64,000 nucleotides of DNA from BP-133 sp040756995. Lineage in GTDB: Bacteria > Actinomycetota > Acidimicrobiia > IMCC26256 > BP-133. Positions 16,748 to 23,201 of the stretch are shown here, piece after piece (position 1 is the stretch's first letter; each line of letters begins with the position of its first letter). Position numbers and translations under genes: made by a program. Where the stretch lies: contig JBFLYK010000012.1 in NCBI GenBank assembly GCA_040756995.1, forward strand, positions 62,001 to 126,000, written 5' to 3'. The notes beneath the pieces are model-generated. The model worked only from the letters and a program-made list of their open reading frames with translations, made no database searches and had not been told where the DNA came from.

Positions 16748-18160
16748 CTACCCCTCGGCCGCCGCCGCCAAGCGCGCCTCGGCTGATACCCGGGCCGCCG
16801 TGCGGGCCCGCTGGATGTCGTCGTTGACGAACCGGCCGGCCGTGGCCAGGAGGAAGCCGGCCAGCACCAGCGGGAACGACAGCCCGAACAGTGCGGTGCG
16901 GATCCCTTCCGTATCGGCGATGTGGCCGATCAGCGGGTACAGCCCCAGCCCGGGCAGGAACCACAGTGCCGAAACGGCATAGCCCAGGGACCGGGCCCGG
17001 GGCGGCAGGGCCAGAGACAGGATCGAGAAGACCCCGGGCTGGAGCACCGCCGCCGCGGCGGCGATCAGCATGTGCATGGCGATCACGACCGCCAGGTACG
17101 GCGTGATGGACAGTGTGGCGAAGCAGGCCGCCACCACCACGCCGACCAGCGCCACGAATCGCAGGACCAGCGCCGGGTCCTTCCGCAGGAGCCGGTTGGC
17201 GACGGGGATCCCGGCCAGTAGGCCCAGGAGCTGGGCCGGCTCCGTGACGGCGGCCGCGAACCCCCGCTGGGCCGAGTTCAGGCCGAACTCCTCTTCGTAG
17301 AAGATCGAGAAGAGCGACCCCAGTCCCACGATGACGACCGCGGCGAAGGGCAGGGCGTACCAGATGCGCCGCAAGCTCCGGACCTGCCACAACATCCGGA
17401 AGCCCTCGAGGAAGCGGGGCGGGTCTTCCTCGGTGATGCAGGCCGCTTCGGTGGCGCCGGCCGCCCGCCGGTCATGGGCGCCCCGGGCCGGTTCGTGGAG
17501 CCGGTGGGCGAGCGTGATGAACACCAGCGTCGGGACGACGAACAGCACGAACGGCGCCCGCCACCCCAACCACAGCGCCAGCCCACCGGCCACGATGGGC
17601 CCGACGAACTGGCCGACGGAGTTGGCCGCCCGGTGCGTCCCGAACACCTTCGGCCGGATCTCCGGCGGGTAGTAGTCAGCCAGCAGCGAGAAGTGGGTCG
17701 GCGTCACCACCGACCGGCCCATCCCCGCTCCGACCCGGGCCGCGGCCAGGACGCCGACGTTGGGCGCCAGGCCGGTCAACAGCGAGAAGCCACCCCACAG
17801 CGTGGCGCCCCGGGCGGCGAGGCGGACCCGGGACCGGCGGTCGGCCCAGTAGGCCAGGGGCACCCCGAGGAGGATGGCCACGAGCTCGATCACGGCCACG
17901 AGCCCGAGGATGCCGGAGATGCCCAGGTCGAACGACCGGCGGATCTCCGGCGCCAGCACGTTGAAGGCCGTCTTGTCGAGCTCGTCGACGGCGTTCAACC
18001 CGAACAGCACGACCAGCGGGAAGAGCGGCGCGCCCTCCGTCAACCCCAGCGTGAGCCGGGCGGACAGACGGGCCCAAACGCCCGTCCACCAACCGGTTTC
18101 CGCTTCTACCGCCCCAACCGTCGTCGATGTTCCCAAGGTGGCCCAAGGGTAGTGGACCAC
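16748..18160 (-). CDS. Major facilitator superfamily transporter
   Basis: The 470-residue protein has twelve predicted transmembrane segments. The MFS signature between helices 2 and 3 appears as YWADRRSRVR, and helices 4-5 carry GAGMGRSVVTPTHFSLLADYYPPEIRPK, which resembles the spinster/hexuronate-type MFS subgroup. A cytoplasmic loop near residues 210-235 is charged. GTG 18160 is the first start; a start some 18 codons later would also leave all helices intact, so the N-terminus is uncertain. Substrate is unknown. It is divergent from pilT, with 86 bases between the two starts. Confidence 0.88.
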   Translation of the reverse strand: MVHYPWATLGTSTTVGAVEAETGWWTGVWARLSARLTLGLTEGAPLFPLVVLFGLNAVDELDKTAFNVLAPEIRRSFDLGISGILGLVAVIELVAILLGVPLAYWADRRSRVRLAARGATLWGGFSLLTGLAPNVGVLAAARVGAGMGRSVVTPTHFSLLADYYPPEIRPKVFGTHRAANSVGQFVGPIVAGGLALWLGWRAPFVLFVVPTLVFITLAHRLHEPARGAHDRRAAGATEAACITEEDPPRFLEGFRMLWQVRSLRRIWYALPFAAVVIVGLGSLFSIFYEEEFGLNSAQRGFAAAVTEPAQLLGLLAGIPVANRLLRKDPALVLRFVALVGVVVAACFATLSITPYLAVVIAMHMLIAAAAAVLQPGVFSILSLALPPRARSLGYAVSALWFLPGLGLYPLIGHIADTEGIRTALFGLSFPLVLAGFLLATAGRFVNDDIQRARTAARVSAEARLAAAAEG

Positions 18161-18246
18161 CCGAACGGCGAAGCGTCGGTTGAAAGCGCACGCCGGCCTT
18201 TAAGGCCCCGAGCCCCGGGCCCGATCACCGGAGGCGAGGAGGTCGA

Positions 18247-19401
18247 ATGTACGAACCCGAAGCGAACCAGGCGCCGCTGCGCGTCACCCTGGCCCCCGAA
18301 CCGATCGGCCGCCCCGACGACGGTCCGCTGGGCCCGGCCCCGCTCCACGTCGACGACATTCTCCGCCGCGTCGTCGAGCTCGGTGGCTCCGACCTCCACC
18401 TGGCCGCCGGCTGCCATCCCGTCATCCGCCTGCGGGGGGAGCTGGCGCCGCTCACGGAGTACCCGGTCCTCGACGGCAACAAGATCCGCGAGCTCCTCTA
18501 CGCCGTCATCACCCAGAAGCAGCGGGAGCGCTTCGAGGACGAGCTCGAGCTCGACACGTCGCACTCCATCCCCGGCGTCGGACGGTTCCGCGTCAACGTC
18601 CTCGTCCAGCGCGACGCCGTCGGCGCGGTCATGCGGGTCATTCCCCACGAGATCGTCCCCCTCGGCGCCCTCGGCCTCCCCGACACGGTGGCCCAGTTCG
18701 CCGGACTTACCCGGGGCCTCGTCCTCGTGACCGGGCCCACCGGGTCGGGCAAGAGCACCACGCTGGCCAGCCTCATCGACCTGATCAACACGTCCCGGCC
18801 CGTCCACATCATGACGGTGGAAGACCCGATCGAGTTCCTGCACCAGCACAAGCGGGCGGTCGTCAACCAGCGGGAGGTGGGGGAGGACACCCACTCCTTC
18901 GCCGCCGCCCTCAAGCACGTCCTGCGCCAGGATCCCGACGTCATCCTCGTCGGCGAGATGCGCGACCTCGAGACCATCGGCACCGCCCTCACCGCCGCCG
19001 AGACCGGCCACCTGGTCTTCGCCACCCTCCACACGCAGGACGCCCCCCAGACCGTCGATCGGGTCATCGATGTCTTCCCCGCCCACCAGCAGCAGCAGAT
19101 CCGGGTGCAGCTGGCCACGTCGCTCCAGGGGGTCGTCACGCAGCAGCTCGTGCCGCTGGTCGGCGGCGAGGGCCGCACCGTGGCCGCCGAGGTGCTGGTG
19201 GCCACCCCGGCCGTCCGCAACCTGATCCGGGAAGGCAAGGTCCACCAGATCTACTCCGCCATGCAGGCCGGCGCCCGCTTCGGCATGCGGTCGATGGACC
19301 AGTCGCTGGCCGAGCTGGTCCGCTCCGGGAAGATCACCTTCGACGTCGCCGTCGAACGGGCGGCCAACGCCGAAGACCTCCGCCGCCTCCTCGGCCGCTG
19401 A
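18247..19401 (+). CDS. pilT: Type IV pilus retraction ATPase PilT
   Basis: This ATPase depolymerises the pilus for twitching motility. Residues ~30-125 form the PAS-like N-domain (SDLHLAAG, RVNVLVQRDAVG). The core has Walker A GPTGSGKS near 162, VEDPIEF, Walker B DVILVGEMRD near 231, and FATLHTQDA. The PilT-diagnostic C-terminal motif AIRNLIRE appears as AVRNLIREGKVHQ near residue 321. It lacks the PilB zinc site. GAGGAGG lies seven bases before the ATG. The upstream gap shared with the MFS gene contains a TTGAAA-like -35 and a palindromic GGCCTTTAAGGCC. pilC follows six bases later. Confidence 0.95.
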   Translation: MYEPEANQAPLRVTLAPEPIGRPDDGPLGPAPLHVDDILRRVVELGGSDLHLAAGCHPVIRLRGELAPLTEYPVLDGNKIRELLYAVITQKQRERFEDELELDTSHSIPGVGRFRVNVLVQRDAVGAVMRVIPHEIVPLGALGLPDTVAQFAGLTRGLVLVTGPTGSGKSTTLASLIDLINTSRPVHIMTVEDPIEFLHQHKRAVVNQREVGEDTHSFAAALKHVLRQDPDVILVGEMRDLETIGTALTAAETGHLVFATLHTQDAPQTVDRVIDVFPAHQQQQIRVQLATSLQGVVTQQLVPLVGGEGRTVAAEVLVATPAVRNLIREGKVHQIYSAMQAGARFGMRSMDQSLAELVRSGKITFDVAVERAANAEDLRRLLGR

Positions 19402-19407
19402 CCGCCG

Positions 19408-20631
19408 ATGACCTACGCCTACAAGGTCCGCGACCGCCAGGGGAAGCTCGTCACGGGCACGCTGGAGGCCGAGAGCGTGGCCGTCGTCGCCGGCAAGCTG
19501 CGCCAGATGGGCTACGTGCCCGTCTCGATCGAAAGCAGCGAAACCAAGAACCTCTCGGCCCGAGAGATCAAGATTCCGTACTTCTCCGGCCGGATCAAAC
19601 TCAAGGACGTGGCGGTCTTCTCCCGGCAGTTCGCCACCATGATCAACTCCGGCCTGACGCTGCTCCGGTCGCTGTCGATCCTGGCCGACCAGACGCAGAA
19701 CAAGGAACTGGCCCGCATCATCGGCGAGGTCCGCAAGGACGTCGAGCGCGGGTCAGCGCTCTCCGCCGCCTTGGCCAAGCACCCCAAGGCCTTCTCCCGC
19801 CTCTACGTGGCCATGGTCCGCTCCGGCGAGACGGGCGGCTCGCTCGACACGGTGCTGACCAGGCTGGCCACGACCATCGAGCAGCAGGTCGGACTGCGTC
19901 GCAAGGTCAAGTCGGCGATGACCTACCCCGTCGTGGTCGGCGTCATCGTGGTGCTGATCGTGATCGCCATGTTGATCTTCGTCGTCCCGATGTTCAAAGG
20001 GATGTACGCCGATCTCGACGCCACGCTGCCGACGCCGACGCTGATCCTGCTGGCCGTCTCCAACGCCTTCAAGAAGTTCTTCCCCCTGGCGTTCGCCGGC
20101 GCCGGCTTCGGTGTCTGGTCGTTCAAGCGGTACATCAAGACCCCGGCCGGCCGGCAACGGTGGGACGCGTTCAAACTGCGGGCCCCGGTGTTCGGTCAGC
20201 TGGCCCACAAGACGGCGTTGGCCCGTTTCTCGCGGTCGTTGGCCGCGCTCGTGCGGTCCGGCGTCCCGATCCTCGACGCGCTCGAGATCGTGTCGGAGAC
20301 GGCCGGGAACGCCATCGTGGCCGAAGCGGTGGCCGAGACCCAGGCGGCCGTCAAGTCCGGAGATTCACTGGCCCGGCCGCTCGAAGCGCATCCGGTCTTC
20401 CCGCCGATGGTGACGCAGATGATCGCCGTCGGCGAGGAGACCGGCGCGCTGGACGAGCTCCTGGAGAAGATCGCCGACTTCTACGACGCCGAGGTCGAAG
20501 CGACCGTCGACGCCCTCACGTCGCTCATCGAACCGCTCCTCATCGTCTTGATGGGCGTGGCGGTGGGCGGCATGGTGGTGGCGCTCTACATGCCGATGTT
20601 CTCGATCATCGGCAAGATCGACGGAGGCTGA
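19408..20631 (+). CDS. pilC: Type IV pilus inner-membrane platform protein PilC
   Basis: This 407-residue protein forms the membrane platform on which pilins are assembled by PilB and PilT. Two T2SSF domains are present: the first (residues ~70-195) contains FSRQFATMINSGLTLLRSL, the second (~270-395) contains FSRSLAALVRSGVPILDAL. Three transmembrane segments fall near residues 170-192, 215-240 and 370-395. A short N-terminal cytoplasmic domain (MTYAYKVRDRQGKLVTG) is typical of PilC. It is transcribed with pilT. Downstream it is convergent with the hemerythrin gene across a hairpin at 20635-20654. Confidence 0.95.
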   Translation: MTYAYKVRDRQGKLVTGTLEAESVAVVAGKLRQMGYVPVSIESSETKNLSAREIKIPYFSGRIKLKDVAVFSRQFATMINSGLTLLRSLSILADQTQNKELARIIGEVRKDVERGSALSAALAKHPKAFSRLYVAMVRSGETGGSLDTVLTRLATTIEQQVGLRRKVKSAMTYPVVVGVIVVLIVIAMLIFVVPMFKGMYADLDATLPTPTLILLAVSNAFKKFFPLAFAGAGFGVWSFKRYIKTPAGRQRWDAFKLRAPVFGQLAHKTALARFSRSLAALVRSGVPILDALEIVSETAGNAIVAEAVAETQAAVKSGDSLARPLEAHPVFPPMVTQMIAVGEETGALDELLEKIADFYDAEVEATVDALTSLIEPLLIVLMGVAVGGMVVALYMPMFSIIGKIDGG

Positions 20632-20634
20632 GCG

Positions 20635-20654
20635 GCCGGACGGTCAGGTCCGGC
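20635..20654. terminator. Hairpin between convergent pilC and hemerythrin gene
   Basis: GCCGGAC (20635-20641) and GTCCGGC (20648-20654) form a perfect seven-base stem with a six-base loop, straddling the two convergent stops. It would read as a bidirectional terminator, though no T-run is present. Confidence 0.4.
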
Positions 20655-21204
20655 GGACCAGCCTCCGTCCGGCGTCGATCGCCTTGTCCACCAACGCCGC
20701 TCCGGCGCCGGCCACGAGGTTGCCGGGCGGCTCGTCGGGCGAACGCGGATGGGGTCGCGTGGGCACCGTCTTCTTGGCCCGGGCCATGGCGTCGCCGAGC
20801 TCGTCGAGGGCCGCCCGGCCCATCAGCTTGCTCACCTGCGGAAAGAGCTCCTGCTCCTCTTCCTTGACGTGGTGGCGGACGTTCTCGATCAGCACGGTGA
20901 CCTTGGCGTCGAAGCGCTCGTGGTCGGCCGGCATCTTCTCCAGCTCCGACAGGACCCACTTGACGATGTGGTGCTCCTCCAGCGACTCCAGCACCATGTC
21001 ACTGGTCTCGGCCTGCTCCGCCGCGTCCCGCACCGCGGGATAGAAGAACATCTCTTCGATCGCGGCGTGGATCGACAGCTCGCGGACGATGCGCTCCACG
21101 ATGTCCTGCTTGGACTTCACCGCTCGCGGCCCGAGCTTCTCGAAGCGCTTGAAGAGCTCCTCGACCGTCTTGTGGTCGTTCTTCAGCAACGTGATCGCGT
21201 TCAT
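20644..21204 (-). CDS. Hemerythrin HHE-domain protein
   Basis: This 186-residue helical protein should bind a non-haem di-iron centre. The ligand pattern is visible: His in KNDHKTVEELF near residue 10, HAAIEE near 47, EEHH near 79 and HHVKEEEQELFP near 110, spread over four helices. The last ~55 residues are a Pro/Arg-rich tail (RPHPRSPDEPPG) and a final amphipathic segment outside the fold. Such proteins take part in oxygen, nitric-oxide or redox sensing and iron handling; the specific role is unknown. It is encoded opposite to the pil genes and is probably not part of their operon. Confidence 0.88.
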   Translation of the reverse strand: MNAITLLKNDHKTVEELFKRFEKLGPRAVKSKQDIVERIVRELSIHAAIEEMFFYPAVRDAAEQAETSDMVLESLEEHHIVKWVLSELEKMPADHERFDAKVTVLIENVRHHVKEEEQELFPQVSKLMGRAALDELGDAMARAKKTVPTRPHPRSPDEPPGNLVAGAGAALVDKAIDAGRRLVRRT

Positions 21205-21296
21205 GCTCCGCGCCGTACCCGGGAGGAACTGGCAGCAAACGCGCCCGCCTCCCCACAGCGATGCCGCAGATGAACCGGGTCGTGCGCTCTGTGCAT

Positions 21297-21334
21297 CTCA
21301 AGAGCAGGAAAAGAAAACCGATCAACCTCTTGAG
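21297..21334. repeat. Inverted repeat upstream of the pilA riboswitch
   Basis: CTCAAGAG (21297-21304) and CTCTTGAG (21327-21334) are perfect complements separated by an AT-richer 22-base loop. It sits just before the aptamer and could be an operator or 5' RNA stem. Confidence 0.35.
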
Positions 21335-21340
21335 CGAGCA

Positions 21341-21425
21341 GTGCTCCTGAGAAAGGCAAACCCGCCGGGAGGCGGGGACGCAAAGCCACGGGGCCAGACC
21401 GGCCAGCCGGGCTACCTGGAGGCAC
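21341..21425 (+). ncRNA. Cyclic di-GMP-I (GEMM-I) riboswitch aptamer
   Basis: The hallmark segments of the class I c-di-GMP aptamer occur in order: GGCAAACC (21355-21362), a small hairpin, GGGGACGCAAAGCC around 21374-21387, then GGCC and AGCCGGGCTACC near 21405-21416 as the tetraloop-receptor arm. The flanks GTGCTCC (21341-21347) and GGAGGCAC (21418-21425) can close helix P1. It lies in the leader of pilA, 92 bases before the start codon. A second hairpin directly follows and is a candidate expression platform. Class I members bind c-di-GMP; whether pilin expression is raised or lowered cannot be told from sequence. The 312-base gene-free stretch 21205-21516 is otherwise leader. Confidence 0.9.
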
Positions 21426-21451
21426 CCCTTTCCGTCGCCCGGAAAGCGGGG
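21425..21451 (+). promoter_or_regulatory. Hairpin after the aptamer, candidate expression platform
   Basis: CTTTCCG (21428-21434) pairs with CGGAAAG (21440-21446), and flanking C and G runs extend the stem with a one-base bulge. Its left edge shares bases with the 3' strand of aptamer helix P1, so ligand binding could affect its folding. No T-run follows, so it is not a classic terminator. Confidence 0.45.
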
Positions 21452-21516
21452 CCCAACGGCGAGACACGGGCTCCGCTCATCCCTCGGCAACGCTGCAATG
21501 GAGAAAGGGAGTTTTC

Positions 21517-22083
21517 GTGACTCGAGCGATTCAGCGCCGGCTGGCCGACCGTTCCAACGGTGACCGGCAGGGCGGCTTCACCCTCATCGAGCTGATGGTC
21601 GTGGTCATGATCATCGCCATCCTGATCGGTATCGCCATTCCCGCCTTCCTCGGCGCCCGTCGTCGGGCCCAGGACGCGGCGGCCAAGTCCAACATCCGTA
21701 ACGCCCTGTCGTCCGCCACTGCCATCTTTTCCGACAACCAGGAGTACCAGGACACGACGACCACGGTCGGCCTCCTCGGAGATGAGGAGCCGAGCCTGAC
21801 TTTCGTGGGCGCCGGCACTGAGTCCACGACTGAGAAGACGATCTCGGTCAGGGTCGCCCAGACGACCAGCACGAACGACAAGATCTACCTGGCGGTCCGT
21901 TCGAAGAGCAACAACTGCTTCTTCGTTCGCCACGTCAACACTCCTGGGCTCGCCGGTCTGAGCGGTAGCTACCAGACGAAGGTCGAGGGCGCCGCCGCTG
22001 GTACGTGCGATGCCGACGCAACCGACGTCCCGGCAGACAACGCCGTGGATGCCAACGGCGTCTCTGTGTGGTCCGTGCTGTAA
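21517..22083 (+). CDS. pilA: Type IV major pilin PilA
   Basis: The 188-residue prepilin has a 20-residue basic leader ending in RQGG, cleaved before FTLIELMVVVMII, with the essential Glu at mature position 5. The long N-terminal helix continues to about residue 60. The C-terminal half carries two cysteines (134 and 164) that could close a disulfide D-loop. PilD, encoded next, should process and N-methylate it. The GTG start has GGGAG seven bases upstream. Expression is probably controlled by the c-di-GMP riboswitch in its leader, and a 13-bp hairpin follows its stop, so pilA likely has its own strong transcript. Confidence 0.95.
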   Translation: MTRAIQRRLADRSNGDRQGGFTLIELMVVVMIIAILIGIAIPAFLGARRRAQDAAAKSNIRNALSSATAIFSDNQEYQDTTTTVGLLGDEEPSLTFVGAGTESTTEKTISVRVAQTTSTNDKIYLAVRSKSNNCFFVRHVNTPGLAGLSGSYQTKVEGAAAGTCDADATDVPADNAVDANGVSVWSVL

Positions 22084-22109
22084 AGAACGTGCACTGACCT
22101 GAGGGTCGA

Positions 22110-22142
22110 GAGCGGGCGGGACTTCCGGGGTCCCGCCCGCTC
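22110..22142 (+). terminator. Strong hairpin after pilA
   Basis: A perfect 13-base stem (GAGCGGGCGGGAC with GTCCCGCCCGCTC) with a seven-base loop starts 26 bases after the pilA stop and ends 21 bases before pilD. It would terminate or stabilise the pilA transcript. No T-run is seen. Confidence 0.65.
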
Positions 22143-22149
22143 CGCAGGT

Positions 22150-22155
22150 TAGGTT
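22150..22155 (+). promoter_or_regulatory. Candidate -10 (TAGGTT) for leaderless pilD
   Basis: The hexamer ends eight bases before the pilD ATG and directly follows the pilA terminator hairpin. This fits a separate pilD promoter with little or no leader. No clear -35 is seen. Confidence 0.35.
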
Positions 22156-22163
22156 CCTTCCCC

Positions 22164-22937
22164 ATGGACGGAGTGGTCGTCGTGATCTCCGCAGTGCTCG
22201 GCCTGGCCATCGGCTCGTTCCTCAACGTGGTGATCTGGAGAGTCCCCCGCAAGCTGTCCGTGGTGCGGCCCCCCTCGCACTGCCCGCAGTGCGAGACCCC
22301 GATCCGTCCGGCCGACAACATTCCGGTGCTGTCGTGGCTCGTGCTGTCGGGAAAGTGCCGGCACTGCGGAAATCCGATCCCGATCCGGTACCTCCTGGTC
22401 GAGGTCGGCTGCGGAGTCCTCTTCGCCGCCGTCGCCGCCCGGTTCGGAGCCTCCTGGGAGCTGCCCGCCTACCTGGTCCTCGCTGCCGCCCTGCTGGCCA
22501 TCTCGTTGATCGACCTCGAGCACTTCATCGTCCCCGACCGGATCACCGCCCCGCTGACCGTGTCGGCCCTCGCCCTCCTCGGTGTGGCCGCCCTCGCCGA
22601 CGGGAAGGGCTGGACCTTCGGCCGGGCCCTCCTGGGGGCCCTGGCGTTCTTCGCCTTCCTCCTCGTCCTCAACCTGATGTACCCGAGAGGGATGGGGATG
22701 GGCGACGTGAAGCTGGCCTTCTCACTCGGGTTGTTCCTCGGGTGGCTCGGGTGGGGGCAGGTGTTCCTCGGCGGCTTCCTGGCCTTCCTTCTGGGAGCCG
22801 TCGTCGGGGTGACGTTGATCGCCACGAAGATCAAAGGCCGGAAGGACGTCGTGCCCTTCGGGCCCTTCCTGGCCCTCGGAACGATGCTCACGATCCTGTG
22901 GGGCGATCCGATCCTGAGGTGGTACTCGGGCTCGTAA
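22164..22937 (+). CDS. pilD: Prepilin peptidase and N-methyltransferase PilD
   Basis: This bifunctional membrane enzyme cleaves prepilin leaders and methylates the new N-terminal Phe. The 257-residue protein has the N-terminal GSFLNVVIWRVP motif and two zinc-type CxxC pairs (CPQC near 41, CRHC near 67) of the methylase region. The two aspartates of the A24 peptidase are in SLIDLEH (~116) and GMGDVK (~180), with about eight transmembrane helices. All key residues for both activities are present. It lies between pilA, its main substrate, and the pilMNO genes. Confidence 0.95.
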   Translation: MDGVVVVISAVLGLAIGSFLNVVIWRVPRKLSVVRPPSHCPQCETPIRPADNIPVLSWLVLSGKCRHCGNPIPIRYLLVEVGCGVLFAAVAARFGASWELPAYLVLAAALLAISLIDLEHFIVPDRITAPLTVSALALLGVAALADGKGWTFGRALLGALAFFAFLLVLNLMYPRGMGMGDVKLAFSLGLFLGWLGWGQVFLGGFLAFLLGAVVGVTLIATKIKGRKDVVPFGPFLALGTMLTILWGDPILRWYSGS

Positions 22938-22959
22938 CTGTTGTTCAAAGTTTTGCCCG

Positions 22960-22989
22960 TTGTCATTGTCAAGTATTGGTTGCTAAGGT
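22960..22989 (+). promoter_or_regulatory. Promoter of the small HTH gene, leaderless layout
   Basis: TTGTCA (22960-22965) and TAAGGT (22984-22989) are separated by 18 bases and are followed by six bases and then the GTG start. Transcription would begin at the start codon. The region is markedly more AT-rich than its surroundings, as expected for a promoter. Confidence 0.6.
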
Positions 22990-22995
22990 GTCACC

Positions 22996-23193
22996 GTGGC
23001 CATCGAGCAAAACGGCCTCGGCGACCGCCTTCTCATGGTTCGAGAGGTGGCTGAGCTGATGCGGGTGTCAAACATGACGGTCTACCGCCTGATCAAGGCA
23101 GGAGACCTCCCGGCCATACGCGTCGGGAAGAACTTCCGCATCCGCCGGTCGGACGTCGAGAGCTACCTCGGCGACCGCTCCTACGGCGGATAG
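22996..23193 (+). CDS. Small excisionase/MerR-type helix-turn-helix protein
   Basis: The 65-residue protein is almost entirely one DNA-binding domain: MVREVAELMRVSNMTVYRLI is the helix-turn-helix, followed by the wing AIRVGKNFRIRRSDVESYL. This is the HTH_17/excisionase-like class that also contains BldC-type developmental regulators; the one-domain size matches BldC. The conserved position inside a pilus cluster, nine bases before pilM, and its own promoter suggest it regulates pilus or surface genes rather than phage excision, since no integrase is present. That role is inference. Confidence 0.8.
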   Translation: MAIEQNGLGDRLLMVREVAELMRVSNMTVYRLIKAGDLPAIRVGKNFRIRRSDVESYLGDRSYGG

Positions 23194-23201
23194 ACAACAC
23201 G

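Noticed and set aside
22996..23193. Phage excisionase marking an integrated element
   Set aside because: No integrase, attachment repeats or phage genes are nearby; the position inside the pil operon favours a housekeeping regulator.
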